Shown: piece by piece, positions 37,013 through 46,950 of the stretch
Position numbering within the stretch: position 1 is the first letter of the stretch
Layout: each line of letters begins with the position of its first letter
Assembly (NCBI GenBank): GCA_018240595.1
Contig: JAFEFL010000025.1
Coordinates: 248,001-312,000, forward strand
Direction of reading: 5' to 3'
Length of the DNA: 64,000 nt
From: Pseudomonadota bacterium
GTDB taxonomy: Bacteria; Pseudomonadota; Alphaproteobacteria; Rhizobiales; Xanthobacteraceae
Program-made: the position numbers and the translations under genes
The notes under the pieces: model-generated
Database searches by the model: none
What the model was told of the DNA's origin: nothing
Seen by the model: the letters and a program-made list of their open reading frames with translations, nothing else

Positions 37013-38671
37013 CTAAACCCTCTCCTTATTGAACGTCGGCTTGACGCCGCTGCCGTACAGTTTCAGCGCGCCCTGCTCGCCGATGGCGTTCGGGCGCTGG
37101 AAGATCCAGTTCTGCCAGGCGGTGAGCCGGCCGAAGATCTTGGTTTCCATCGTTTCCGGGCCGGCAAAGCGCAGGTTGGCTTCAAGGCCGGTGAGCGCAT
37201 CGGGCGAGAACGAGGCGCGCTCTTCCATCATCACGCGCAGTTCGTCGTCCCAGTCAAAATCCTCATAAGCGAAGGTGACGAGGCCGAGATCGAGCGCGTT
37301 CTCGGCTTCCAGCGGCTCGCCGATCTTCGACTCCGCGGCCTTGAGCGATTGCTCGTCGTCGAGGAAGCGCGTCTGCAGCCGCGTCAGGCCGTTGCCCATC
37401 GGATAAGGCCCGAAATTGGCCTTGCCGAGCGTGATCGCCGCCGGCTGGCGGTTGTCGCCCTCGCGCGTTCCGATCAGCATGGCCGAACGGTCGGCAACGA
37501 ATACGAGTTCGGCGAGCGTGCCGGCAAAGCACGAGCCGGGCTCGACCAATGCCATCAAGGTTTTCGGCGTGACGTCGAGCCGCTTGAACACGCGCTTCAC
37601 GTAATGGCGGATCTCGCGCAGCAGCCAGTCATTGTGACCGTCGAGCAGGACGTTGTCGTGGCTCAGCACCGCCTTGGCGTCGCCCTCGGTCTTGAGCACC
37701 ACGAGATTAACGGTCGGTTCGTTGGTGCGCAGATGCAGGATGGCGTCTTCGAGTTCGCGCGCCATGGCGAGCGGCCAGAATGCGGCGCCCTTCTCGTGCA
37801 CCGCCTCGACCGAACCAGGGGCGGCCTCGTTCGGCGCCTTGACGGTAATGGTGGCGATTGACTTGTCGCGCTCGATCTCGACCTCGACATGCGCGTAGGA
37901 CACGCGAGCCCCGGCGATCGTCCGCTCGAGCGGCGTCAGCTTGATGCCCTTGCCGGCGGCCGGACGATCCGATTCCTTCGCCAGCGCCGCGGCCCGCGCC
38001 TTCACGGCGTCCTGCCATTTCGACGGCGGCACCGTCTCGTCGACCAGCTTCCACTCGACCGCCTTGGCGCCGCGCAGGCCTTCCTCGGTCGCGCAGAAGA
38101 AATCGGCGCGGTCGCGGCGCACCTTGCGCTTGTCGGTGACGCGCGTGAGGCCGCCGGTGCCGGGCAGCACCGCGAGCAGCGGCGTCTCCGGCAGCGACAC
38201 GGCCGAGCGGCGGTCGTCGATCAGCATGATGTGCTCGGCGGCGAGCGCCAGTTCATAGCCGCCGCCGGCGCAGGCGCCCGACACCGCGGCCATATATTTC
38301 TGTCCGGAATTGGCGCTGGCATCCTCGATGGCGAGGCGCGTTTCGTTGGTGAACTTGCAGAAGTTCACCTTCCACTGATGCGACGACTTGCCGAGCATGC
38401 GGATATTGGCGCCGGCGCAGAACACGTTGTCCTTGCCCGACTTGATGATGACGGTCTGCACTTCCGGGTGCTCGAAGCGCAGCCGCTGCACGGCGTCGTT
38501 GAGTTCGATGTCGACGCCGAGGTCGTAGGAGTTCAGCTTGAGTTCGTAATCCGGCTTGAGGCCGCCGGCGGGATCGACGTCCATGATCAACGAGGCGACG
38601 TTGCCGTCGATCTCGATGCGCCAGTGCCGATAGCGCGACGGGTCGGTGCGATAATCGATGATGTCGGCCAT
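37013..38671 (-). CDS. boxC: 2,3-Epoxybenzoyl-CoA dihydrolase BoxC
   Basis: 552 residues, a crotonase-superfamily enzyme with an N-terminal core (FCAGANIRMLGKS near residues 84-96; SGACAGGGYELALAAEHIMLID near 130-151) and a long C-terminal half. Opens the epoxide ring of 2,3-epoxybenzoyl-CoA by adding two waters, giving 3,4-dehydroadipyl-CoA semialdehyde plus formate. First gene of the boxC-boxB operon and divergent from boxR across the operator palindrome. Confidence 0.97.
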   Translation of the reverse strand: MADIIDYRTDPSRYRHWRIEIDGNVASLIMDVDPAGGLKPDYELKLNSYDLGVDIELNDAVQRLRFEHPEVQTVIIKSGKDNVFCAGANIRMLGKSSHQWKVNFCKFTNETRLAIEDASANSGQKYMAAVSGACAGGGYELALAAEHIMLIDDRRSAVSLPETPLLAVLPGTGGLTRVTDKRKVRRDRADFFCATEEGLRGAKAVEWKLVDETVPPSKWQDAVKARAAALAKESDRPAAGKGIKLTPLERTIAGARVSYAHVEVEIERDKSIATITVKAPNEAAPGSVEAVHEKGAAFWPLAMARELEDAILHLRTNEPTVNLVVLKTEGDAKAVLSHDNVLLDGHNDWLLREIRHYVKRVFKRLDVTPKTLMALVEPGSCFAGTLAELVFVADRSAMLIGTREGDNRQPAAITLGKANFGPYPMGNGLTRLQTRFLDDEQSLKAAESKIGEPLEAENALDLGLVTFAYEDFDWDDELRVMMEERASFSPDALTGLEANLRFAGPETMETKIFGRLTAWQNWIFQRPNAIGEQGALKLYGSGVKPTFNKERV

Positions 38672-38709
38672 CCCGGCGTGTCTTCCCTTACCAAAGCGCC
38701 CTTCAGCGC

Positions 38710-38731
38710 CCTATGCACTATTTTGCATAGG
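38710..38731. promoter_or_regulatory. BoxR operator: TGCA-N6-TGCA palindrome
   Basis: Perfect eight-base arms CCTATGCA and TGCATAGG around CTATTT, 39 bp upstream of boxC. The BzdR/BoxR family is known to bind TGCA repeats spaced by six bases, and the spacing here is exact. A lone TGCA half-site lies at 38808-38811, 16 bp before boxR, and may give weaker autoregulation. Confidence 0.85.
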
Positions 38732-38826
38732 ACTAGCACCGCTCCCGGTAGCCAGCAACGTTTTAATTCATGACAATTCCAGAAAGGCGATTGCGCTGGC
38801 ATTATAGTGCATGGTAAGCAAAGACC

Positions 38827-39768
38827 ATGACACCGGCCCCGACAAAAGCCGCGCTGAGGAAAACGCCACGAGAATCCGATGCTTACCTGCATCGGCTCGG
38901 CGAGCGGGTGCGCATGCTGCGCAGCCAGCGCGCCATGTCGCGCAAGGTGCTGGCGCGGCAGGCCAAGGTTTCGGAGCGCTACATTGCGCAGCTCGAAGCT
39001 GGCCTCGGCAACTGTTCCATCGTGCTGCTGCGCCGCATCGCCCGCGCCATCGGCATGCCGGTCACCCAACTCGTCCATGACGGCAGTGATCCGCCGCTCG
39101 ATCTCGTGCTGCTGACGCAATTTCTCGAACGGCTCCCGCCGGAGGACCTCATCGAAGCGCGGCGGCTGCTGACCGAACGCTTCCGCAGTGTACACGGCGA
39201 TCAGCCAGGGCAGCGCCAGCGCATCGCGCTGATCGGCCTGCGCGGCGGCGGCAAGTCCACGCTCGGCGCCCTCCTCGCCGAGCACATGGGCGTGCCCTTC
39301 ATCGAACTCGATCGCGAGGTCGAGCGCCGCGCCGGCGCTTCGCTCTCGGAGATCTTCGACATGTTCGGCCAGGAGACCTTCCGCCGCGCCGAACGCGAGG
39401 CGCTTGAAGACGTGCTCAAGCGTCACGACCGCTTCGTGCTGGCGACCGGCGGCTCCATCGTCACCGAACCGGGCACGCTGGAGGTGCTGCTGTCATCCTG
39501 CTTCACGATCTGGATCAGGGCCGAGCCGCACGAACACATGAAGCGCGTGATGGCGCAGGGCGACATGCGGCCGATGGCCAATTCCTCGCGCGCCATGGAC
39601 GATCTCATTTCCATTCTCAACAGCCGCGAGCCGCTCTACGCCAGGGCCGACGCGACGCTCACCACCACGGGCCGTTCGCCCGAACAGAACCTCAGCGAGC
39701 TCATGCGCATCATCGCGCCAGCCGCGCCAAACAGAACGTCAAGCAAGGAGCCGGCCAAGGCCGGATGA
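38827..39768 (+). CDS. boxR: BoxR transcriptional regulator (HTH plus shikimate-kinase-like domain)
   Basis: 313 residues. N-terminal XRE helix-turn-helix (about 24-80: RVRMLRSQRAMSRKVLARQAKVSERYIAQLEAG), a linker, then a shikimate-kinase-like domain (about 128-300) with Walker A IALIGLRGGGKSTLG, FIELDREVERRAG and LATGGSIV. This two-domain layout is diagnostic of BzdR/BoxR repressors, for which benzoyl-CoA is the known inducer bound by the kinase-like part. Divergent from boxCB and six bases upstream of the ferredoxin reductase gene, with which it is probably co-transcribed. Confidence 0.95.
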   Translation: MTPAPTKAALRKTPRESDAYLHRLGERVRMLRSQRAMSRKVLARQAKVSERYIAQLEAGLGNCSIVLLRRIARAIGMPVTQLVHDGSDPPLDLVLLTQFLERLPPEDLIEARRLLTERFRSVHGDQPGQRQRIALIGLRGGGKSTLGALLAEHMGVPFIELDREVERRAGASLSEIFDMFGQETFRRAEREALEDVLKRHDRFVLATGGSIVTEPGTLEVLLSSCFTIWIRAEPHEHMKRVMAQGDMRPMANSSRAMDDLISILNSREPLYARADATLTTTGRSPEQNLSELMRIIAPAAPNRTSSKEPAKAG

Positions 39769-40803
<1,035 letters not shown>

Positions 40804-40841
40804 CGCGCTCGCCCAACAGAACGGACAAAGAGCCAAGAGTC

Positions 40842-41165
40842 ATGCCCAAGATCACCTTCATCGAACATGACGGCACCGTGCACACCGTGGATGCCGAGCT
40901 CGGCGCCTCGGTGATGGAGACGGCGGTGCGCAACGACATTGCCAGTATCGTCGCGGAATGCGGCGGCGGCTGCACCTGCGCCACCTGCCATGTCTATGTC
41001 GATGAAGCCTGGGTCGAGCGCGTCGGCCCGCCCTCGCCCGACGAGGATGCCGAACTCGACGCCGCCTTCGACGTGCGCGCCAATTCGCGGCTGTCGTGTC
41101 AGATCAAGGTGACCGAGGCGCTCGACGGTCTGATCGTGCGCACGCCGTCCTACCAGGGGCGCTGA
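40842..41165 (+). CDS. Adrenodoxin-type 2Fe-2S ferredoxin
   Basis: 107 residues. Cluster ligands C40, C46, C49 and C86 follow the C-x5-C-x2-C...C vertebrate-type pattern (AECGGGCTCATCHVYV; RLSCQIKV). C44 is an extra cysteine. Cytoplasmic one-electron carrier between the adjacent FNR and an oxygenase, most plausibly BoxB. The ATG follows the FNR stop by 38 bp. Ends MPKI-to-QGR with the usual TPSYQ tail of this class. Confidence 0.95.
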   Translation: MPKITFIEHDGTVHTVDAELGASVMETAVRNDIASIVAECGGGCTCATCHVYVDEAWVERVGPPSPDEDAELDAAFDVRANSRLSCQIKVTEALDGLIVRTPSYQGR

Positions 41166-41189
41166 GCAACAGCCGCCCGGGCGCGGCGC

Positions 41190-41840
41190 TCAGATATTCA
41201 CCAGCACCCAGAGCACCACGGCGTCCTTCGGACCCTTTGAGGTCCAGGTGTGCTCAGTGGTCGCGTCGTAATAGACGCTGTCGCCCTTGTTGAGCTCGAG
41301 CGGCTCATACAGCCGGCTGTGCACGACCAGGGTGCCCTCGAGCACGGTGACGAAAATCTCGGCGTCGGACTTCGCCCAGGCGGCGTATTCGTCGGTCGAG
41401 CGTGCCGTCACCGTCGTCAGGATCGGCGTCGCCCGCTTGTTCTTGAGATCGGCGCAGAGCAGCACGTTGTTGCAGGTGCCGGTGGTGTGCGCGCTGCCGG
41501 CGCCGGCGCGGGTGATGCTGCGGCGGCCGCCGAAGCCGGCGGGCTCGTCGTTCTGATCGTTGAGCAGCGTTACCAGTTCGACGCCGAGGCCCTCGGCAAT
41601 GCGCTGCATGGTCGAGATGGTCGGCGACAGTTCGTTGCGCTCGATCTTGGAGAAGGCCGACGCGGAAACGCCGGTCAGGGTGCTGGCATCCTGGAGGGTC
41701 AGGCGGCGCGCCTTCCGGATCTTGTGAAGACGATTGCCGATATCGACCGGGCTTTTCGAATCATCGCCGCCGGCGACGTCGTTGCGGCGAGCCGCGGCCG
41801 ACGGCCTATCTTCTTGATCGACTAGCGAAATCTCCGGCAT
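41190..41840 (-). CDS. XRE-cupin transcriptional regulator
   Basis: 216 residues from MPEISLVDQ (GGGAG/AGGA upstream). A 30-residue hydrophilic N-terminus, XRE helix-turn-helix (about 33-90: IGNRLHKIRKARRLTLQDASTLTGVSASAFSKIERN), then a C-terminal cupin (about 140-216) with EIFVTVLEGTLVVHSRLYEPLELNKGDSVYYDATTEHTW. Cupin-bearing XRE proteins often sense amino acids or amines. It is divergent from the DapA-like gene across 269 bp of AT-rich DNA in which no clear operator was found. It is the natural local regulator for the 42-50 kb plus-strand operon. Confidence 0.9.
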   Translation of the reverse strand: MPEISLVDQEDRPSAAARRNDVAGGDDSKSPVDIGNRLHKIRKARRLTLQDASTLTGVSASAFSKIERNELSPTISTMQRIAEGLGVELVTLLNDQNDEPAGFGGRRSITRAGAGSAHTTGTCNNVLLCADLKNKRATPILTTVTARSTDEYAAWAKSDAEIFVTVLEGTLVVHSRLYEPLELNKGDSVYYDATTEHTWTSKGPKDAVVLWVLVNI

Positions 41841-42109
41841 TTCCTGATCTCCCTGCCCGTCCTGCCAGGCATAGGACGGCCTCGGCGCGGTGAAGCTGTA
41901 GCATATGTAGCCACAGCGCTTCATTTATAATCATTGCCAAAATTTTTCCGATAGTAGAATTTCTGTATTTTGATGTTGACACTCATACAATAGTCGATGA
42001 GGCTATAAGCACAAAAAATGCCGGACAACCGCCGCCGATAACGCGACCCTTGCAAGTCGAGGACAGCGGTAGCCGCGCGACCGACCGGCGCTGTGCAGGG
42101 ATTTCAGGA

Positions 42110-43009
42110 ATGCCGCTCACCAAGAACGACCTTCAGGGCCTCTTCACCGCGATCGTCACGCCGCTCACGGCGGATGGCGCGGTCGACACCAAGGGCCTCC
42201 AGGCGCTGGTCAAATTCCAGCTCGCAGCCGGCGCGGCCGGCATCGTGCCGATCGGCGGCACCGGCGAGTATCCCGCTTTCTCCCGCAGCGAACGGCGCGA
42301 CATCGTCGCCGCCTGCGTCGATGCGGCTGGCGGCAAGCCCGTGATCCCCGGTGTCTTGTCGACCGGTTTCGCCGATGCGCTCGAGGCCGGCCGCGATTTC
42401 GCCGCCGCCGGCGCCGCCGCCGTCATGACGGTGACGCCTTATTACGCGCCCGGCACGCAGGAAGGCATGCGCGTCTACTTCCGCAAGTATCGCGACAATC
42501 TCGATCTGCCGGTGATGCTCTACCAGATCCCGCGCCGCACCACCGTCGCCGCCATGGCCGACACCGTGCAGGCGATGGCCGAAGACAAATCCATCATCGG
42601 CATGAAGTATTCGTCCTACGACATGCCGGACTTCATCCGCACCGTGAAATACTGCGGCGACAAGATCGCCATCCTCAGCGGCGAAGAGCCGCTGTTCGCC
42701 ACCCACATCGCGCTCGGCGCGCAAGGCGGCGTGCTCGCCTCGGCGACGATCTATCCGAAGATCTGGATCGAGATCTTCGAACTCGCCAAGCAGGGCAAGC
42801 TCAGGGAAGCGCTCAAACTGCAGGACCGCATCGATCCGGTCGTGGACTCGATCTACACCGAGACCAATCCCGGTCCGCTGAAGACCTACATGGAGCTCGC
42901 CGGCATGCCGGTCGGCGGCGTGCGCCTGCCGCTGCTCGGCCCGGCGCAGGACACCATCGCCAAGCTCCAGTCGGCCGCCAAACACGCCAAATCGATCAAC
43001 CTCGCGTAA
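42110..43009 (+). CDS. DapA-family (DHDPS/NAL) class I aldolase or hydro-lyase
   Basis: 299 residues. Schiff-base lysine K166 in IIGMKYSSYDM, catalytic tyrosine Y138 in VMLYQIPRRT, substrate carboxylate loop IGGTGEYPAFS (about 48-58). It is probably not lysine-biosynthetic DapA: the usual GTTGE reads GGTGE and it sits in a catabolic operon. The family includes Pyr4H2C deaminase of hydroxyproline breakdown, dehydratases of sugar acids, and aldolases, any of which could fit. First gene of the plus-strand operon. Its exact step is unassigned. Confidence 0.85.
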   Translation: MPLTKNDLQGLFTAIVTPLTADGAVDTKGLQALVKFQLAAGAAGIVPIGGTGEYPAFSRSERRDIVAACVDAAGGKPVIPGVLSTGFADALEAGRDFAAAGAAAVMTVTPYYAPGTQEGMRVYFRKYRDNLDLPVMLYQIPRRTTVAAMADTVQAMAEDKSIIGMKYSSYDMPDFIRTVKYCGDKIAILSGEEPLFATHIALGAQGGVLASATIYPKIWIEIFELAKQGKLREALKLQDRIDPVVDSIYTETNPGPLKTYMELAGMPVGGVRLPLLGPAQDTIAKLQSAAKHAKSINLA

Positions 43010-43024
43010 CGGGAATACGCCGTC

Positions 43025-44452
43025 GTGCTCGACCGCCTGCGCACCATCGTCGGAGACAAGGGATTGCTCAGCACTCCCGCCGACATGGCGCCGTGGCTGT
43101 CGGACTGGCGCGGCCGCCGCACCGGCAAGGCGATCGCCGTCGTCTCGCCGGCAACGACCGCGGAAACCGCGGCCGTCGTCGCGCTGTGCAACGAGGAAGA
43201 CCAGCCGATCTTCCCGGTCGGCGGCAATACCGGGCTGTGCTTCGGCGCCGTGCCGGAGAGCGATCGGCCTAACAAGCCGGGCATCGTCATCTCGACGCGC
43301 CGGATGAACAAGATCCGCGCCATCGACCGCGCCACCGGCCTTGCCACCGTCGATGCCGGGGTCATCCTCAGCGAGCTGCACGAAGCGGCGACCAAGATCA
43401 ACCGCCAGTTCCCGCTCTATCTCGGCAGCGAAGGCAGCGCGCAGATCGGCGGCCTGATCTCGACCAATGCCGGCGGCACCGGCGTCGTGCGTTACGGCCC
43501 GATGCGTGATCTCGTCGCCGGGCTCGAAGTCGTGCTCGCCGACGGCCGCGTCCTGTCCGACCTGACCGGCCTGCGCAAGGACAACACCGGCTACATGCTG
43601 CGCCAGTTGTTCGTCGGCGCCGAAGGCACGCTCGGCGTCATCACCGGCGCGACCTTGAAGCTCTACCCGCGCATGTCGAACGGTGCTCATGCCTGGGTGT
43701 CGGTGCCGAACCCCGCCGCCGCCGTCGAACTGCTCGCCGCGTTCCAGGATCGCGCCGGCTCCTACATCCAGGCTTTCGAACTCGTCTCCGCCTCGCAGTT
43801 CGAACTGGTGAAGCGGCACATCGACCGCGTCCGCTTTCCCTTCGCCGAGATACCGCGCTGGTCGGTGCTGATCGAACTCGGCAGCGAGGATTCGACGACG
43901 GACCTCAGCGACATCATCGAGACGACGCTCGGCGGCTTTCTCGAACGCGGCGCCGTGCTCGATGCCGCGATCGCCGCCTCGCAGCAGCAGGCCGCCGATT
44001 TTTGGCACGTTCGCCATTCGGTGTCGGAAGCCAACAAGAAGGAAGGCATCGGCATCGTGCTCGACGTCGCGGTGCGCACCTCCGATGTCGCCGCCTTCAT
44101 CGCCGAGGCCGACAAGGTCGCGGCGGCGCGCTACCCGCAGGCCGTGACCGAGGTCGTCTGCCATCTCGGCGACGGCAACGTGCACTATATTCTGATGTTC
44201 TCGCGCGAATTCTGGGCGACCCTGAAGGATGAGGAATCCTTCTCGCTCGAGATCGAACGCGACATCCACGATGTCGCGGCGAAGTACTCAGGAACATTCA
44301 GCGCCGAGCACGGCGTCGGCCGCAAGCTCACCGAAGAGCTGCAGCGCCTCGCCGATCCGTTGCGCTTCGAACTCATGGGCCGGGTCAAACAGATGTTCGA
44401 CCCCAAGGGCTTGATGAATCCCGGCGTCCTGCTTGCAAGAGGCGCTGGATGA
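43025..44452 (+). CDS. FAD-linked oxidase, D-2-hydroxyglutarate dehydrogenase type
   Basis: 475 residues with GTG start. FAD-binding PCMH domain (FPVGGNTGLCFGAVPE; LYLGSEGSAQIGGLISTNAGG; LRKDNTGYMLRQLFVGAEGTLGVITG) and C-terminal cap with CHLGDGNVHYILM and SAEHGVGRKLTEEL carrying the metal-binding histidines. Closest in pattern to D-2-hydroxyglutarate dehydrogenase among the D-lactate/glycolate oxidase relatives. In context it would convert D-2-hydroxyglutarate, the HglS product, to 2-oxoglutarate. Electrons would go to an ETF or quinone. 15 bp after the DapA-like gene. Confidence 0.85.
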   Translation: MLDRLRTIVGDKGLLSTPADMAPWLSDWRGRRTGKAIAVVSPATTAETAAVVALCNEEDQPIFPVGGNTGLCFGAVPESDRPNKPGIVISTRRMNKIRAIDRATGLATVDAGVILSELHEAATKINRQFPLYLGSEGSAQIGGLISTNAGGTGVVRYGPMRDLVAGLEVVLADGRVLSDLTGLRKDNTGYMLRQLFVGAEGTLGVITGATLKLYPRMSNGAHAWVSVPNPAAAVELLAAFQDRAGSYIQAFELVSASQFELVKRHIDRVRFPFAEIPRWSVLIELGSEDSTTDLSDIIETTLGGFLERGAVLDAAIAASQQQAADFWHVRHSVSEANKKEGIGIVLDVAVRTSDVAAFIAEADKVAAARYPQAVTEVVCHLGDGNVHYILMFSREFWATLKDEESFSLEIERDIHDVAAKYSGTFSAEHGVGRKLTEELQRLADPLRFELMGRVKQMFDPKGLMNPGVLLARGAG

Positions 44453-44554
44453 TGGGGGCATCATAACCATCGGCCGGGACACGGGACGGACAAGCAGGCC
44501 GCAACGGATACCGGTTGAACTCGGACGACAAATATCAACCAAGGGGAGTTGCTT

Positions 44555-45400
44555 ATGATCGGAAGACGAGATCTCGCAGGCTTGCTGGGCGTCGGCGCCG
44601 TTACCGCTACCGCCATGACCCTCGCTTCGGGCGCCGCCAAAGCGCAGGGCGCGCAGAACACCTTCGACCGCGTCATCGCCGCCAAGAAAGTGCGCGTCGG
44701 CGCCGTCGCCGCCGGCCTGCCCTGGTGGTACCGCGACAACGCCACCGGCAAATGGGGCGGCCAGTTCTATGACATCGCGTCGGCGCTCGCGACCGACATG
44801 GACGTCAAGCTCGAACTGGTCGAGACCACCTGGGGCAACGCCATCCTCGATTTGCAGTCCGACAAGATCGACGTCATGTTCGGTCTCAACCCGACGCCGC
44901 AGCGGGCCATGGCGATCGACTTCACCGGCAAGGTCTATGACAGCGCGCTCGTCGTCATCGCAAGGCCCGGCTTCGAACCAAAGACCTGGAACGACCTCAA
45001 CGACCCCAAGGTCAAGATCTCGGTCGACGTCGGCTCGGCGCACGACCAGGTCGCCAGCCGACTTTGCCCGAAGGCGCAGCTCGTCAAGTTCAAGTCGATC
45101 GACGAAGCGACGCTCGCTTTGCGCAGCCAGCGTGTCGATGCCCAGTGCATCTTCTGGATGGGCGGCGTGCGCGCCGTGAAGAAGGATCCGGCGCTCGGCA
45201 AGGTCGTCGTGCCGCAGCCGCTGTTCGGCTCGACCTCGAATGCCGGCGTGCGGCGCGAGCCCGACAAGACCTGGCGCGACTTCCTCACCACCTGGATCGT
45301 TTACTCGCAAGGTCTCGGCATCATTCGGACGGCGGTGGCCAACAGCCTCGAGCATGTCGGCCTGTCGCTGGACGACATCCCGCCCGGCGTGACGTTCTGA
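44555..45400 (+). CDS. Polar amino acid ABC transporter substrate-binding protein
   Basis: 281 residues from MIGRRDLAGLL (GGGGAG 5-8 bp upstream). The leader has a twin-arginine-like start and ends near GAAKA|QGAQNTF. Family-3 binding protein fold: VIAAKKVRVGAVAAGLPWWYRDN, GGQFYDIASALATDMDVKLELVETTWGNAI and FGLNPTPQRAMAIDFT. Captures a polar or basic amino acid; D-lysine or pipecolate would fit the catabolic genes around it (inference). Followed by two stacked hairpins before the permease. Confidence 0.9.
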   Translation: MIGRRDLAGLLGVGAVTATAMTLASGAAKAQGAQNTFDRVIAAKKVRVGAVAAGLPWWYRDNATGKWGGQFYDIASALATDMDVKLELVETTWGNAILDLQSDKIDVMFGLNPTPQRAMAIDFTGKVYDSALVVIARPGFEPKTWNDLNDPKVKISVDVGSAHDQVASRLCPKAQLVKFKSIDEATLALRSQRVDAQCIFWMGGVRAVKKDPALGKVVVPQPLFGSTSNAGVRREPDKTWRDFLTTWIVYSQGLGIIRTAVANSLEHVGLSLDDIPPGVTF

Positions 45401-45410
45401 TATGCGATCC

Positions 45411-45463
45411 GCGAAGGCTCCCGGCCGCAGCCGGGGGCCTTCGCCTCGCCGTTCGCGGCGAGG
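45411..45463 (+). other. Double intercistronic hairpin between binding-protein and permease genes
   Basis: Hairpin 1 (45411-45444): a continuous 15-bp stem, GCGAAGGC outer and TCCCGGC inner, with a CGCA loop. Hairpin 2 (45444-45463): CCTCGCCG / CGGCGAGG with a TTCG loop. No T-run follows. Likely protects the 5' binding-protein message and lowers read-through into the permease genes. Confidence 0.75.
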
Positions 45464-45496
45464 CGTGCCGTTTCTGACACGCAAACGAGCTCATCG

Positions 45497-46165
45497 ATGA
45501 TTAGTTATACTTGGCACTTCGAAGTTGTCTGGCAGTACTCGAGGCTGTTCCTCGCCGGCACCGGCGTCACCATCGGCCTGACGATCGCCGTCGTGATCCT
45601 GGGGCTGCTCATCGGCTTGGTTGCCGGGCTGATGCAGCTCTCGCGGTCGGCGGCGCTGCGCTGGGTGTCGTGGGCCTATATCGAGATGTTCCGGCTGACG
45701 CCGCTGCTGGTGCTGCTGCTGTGGTTCTACTACGCGCTGCCGATGCTGACCGGAATCAAGATCGACGCGCTGTCGGCCTCGGTCATCACCTTGTCGCTGT
45801 ATGGCGGCTCGTTCTATGCCGAGGTCATTCGCGGCGGCATCATCTCGATCGAGCCCGGCCAGAGCGAAGCCGGCCTCGCGCTCGGCATGACGCCGGCGCG
45901 CGTGATGCGGCGCATCGTGCTGCCGCAGGCGATCAAGCGCATGATCCCGCCGCTGATGAACCAGTCGATCATCCAGTTCAAGAATACGTCGCTGGTGTCG
46001 GTGCTCGCGGTGCCCGATCTCCTGTATCAGGGCCAGATCGTCGCCATGGACACCTATCGCGCGCTCGAAGTCTATACCGCGATCGCCGCCATCTATTTCG
46101 TCGTCCTGTTGCCGCTCACCGTCATCGTCAAGATGGCGGAGCGTCGTCTGGCGCAGAGCAATTGA
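45497..46165 (+). CDS. Polar amino acid ABC transporter permease
   Basis: 222 residues, His/Glu/Arg-type (HisMQ) permease with about five helices. The EAA motif is [37 protein letters not shown], ending [19 protein letters not shown]. Only one permease gene is present, so it should act as a homodimer. Eight bp before the ATPase gene. Confidence 0.93.
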   Translation: MISYTWHFEVVWQYSRLFLAGTGVTIGLTIAVVILGLLIGLVAGLMQLSRSAALRWVSWAYIEMFRLTPLLVLLLWFYYALPMLTGIKIDALSASVITLSLYGGSFYAEVIRGGIISIEPGQSEAGLALGMTPARVMRRIVLPQAIKRMIPPLMNQSIIQFKNTSLVSVLAVPDLLYQGQIVAMDTYRALEVYTAIAAIYFVVLLPLTVIVKMAERRLAQSN

Positions 46166-46173
46166 GGGCGCAG

Positions 46174-46938
46174 ATGGACAACTGCAAGATCGAGATTTCC
46201 GGCCTGCGCAAGAGCTTCGGCTCGCTCCAGGTTCTGCGGGACATCAACCTCAAGGTCGAAACCGGCTCCGTCGTCGCGCTGATCGGGCCGTCGGGCTCCG
46301 GCAAATCGACGCTGCTGCGCTGCATCAACCTCCTGGTCATTCCCGAAGGCGGCCGCATCCGCGTCGGCGACGACGCTTTCTCGTTCGACGGCAACGCCAA
46401 GCTGTCGAGCGCGCGCGAACAGGCGCGCTTCCGCTCGAATACCGGCATGGTGTTCCAGCACTTCAACCTGTTCCCGCACATGACCGTGGTGCAGAACGTG
46501 ATGGAAGGCCCGCTTTCCGTCAAAGGAATGCCGAAGGCCGAAGCCGAAGCCCGCGCCCGCAAGCTGCTCGCCAAGGTCGGCCTCAGCGACAAGGGCGATG
46601 TCTTCCCCAACAAGCTGTCCGGCGGCCAGAAGCAGCGCGTCGCGATCGCCCGCGCACTGGCCATGGAGCCGGCGGTGATGCTGTTCGACGAGGTGACCTC
46701 GGCGCTCGACCCCGAGCTCGTCGGCGAAGTGCTGGGCGTGATGCGTGACCTCGCCAAGGACGGCATGACGATGATCATCGTCACCCATGAAATCGGCTTT
46801 GCCCGCGAGGTCGCCGACCGGGTGGTCTTCATGCGCGACGGCGTCATCGTCGAGGAAGGCCCGGCGCGCGAGGTGATCGAGCACCCCAAGGAGGAGACGA
46901 CTCGTGTATTCTTGAGTCACTTCCACAACCGTGGCTGA
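46174..46938 (+). CDS. Polar amino acid ABC transporter ATP-binding protein
   Basis: 254 residues from [11 protein letters not shown] (GAGGG 6 bp upstream). Walker [14 protein letters not shown] (about 37-49), Q-loop [12 protein letters not shown], signature [15 protein letters not shown] (about 149-163), Walker [16 protein letters not shown], switch His in VTHEIGFA. GlnQ/HisP type. 12 bp before the DadA-like gene, so transporter and enzymes form one operon. Confidence 0.95.
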   Translation: MDNCKIEISGLRKSFGSLQVLRDINLKVETGSVVALIGPSGSGKSTLLRCINLLVIPEGGRIRVGDDAFSFDGNAKLSSAREQARFRSNTGMVFQHFNLFPHMTVVQNVMEGPLSVKGMPKAEAEARARKLLAKVGLSDKGDVFPNKLSGGQKQRVAIARALAMEPAVMLFDEVTSALDPELVGEVLGVMRDLAKDGMTMIIVTHEIGFAREVADRVVFMRDGVIVEEGPAREVIEHPKEETTRVFLSHFHNRG

Positions 46939-46950
46939 GACATCACGACC

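Noticed and set aside
38796-38811. Sigma-54-like TGGC...TGC element upstream of boxR
   Set aside because: The GG-to-GC spacing is nine instead of ten and it overlaps the TGCA half-site; a regular promoter is more likely.
42104-44269. A 721-codon minus-strand open frame
   Set aside because: Antisense shadow of the DapA-like and D-2-hydroxyglutarate dehydrogenase genes.
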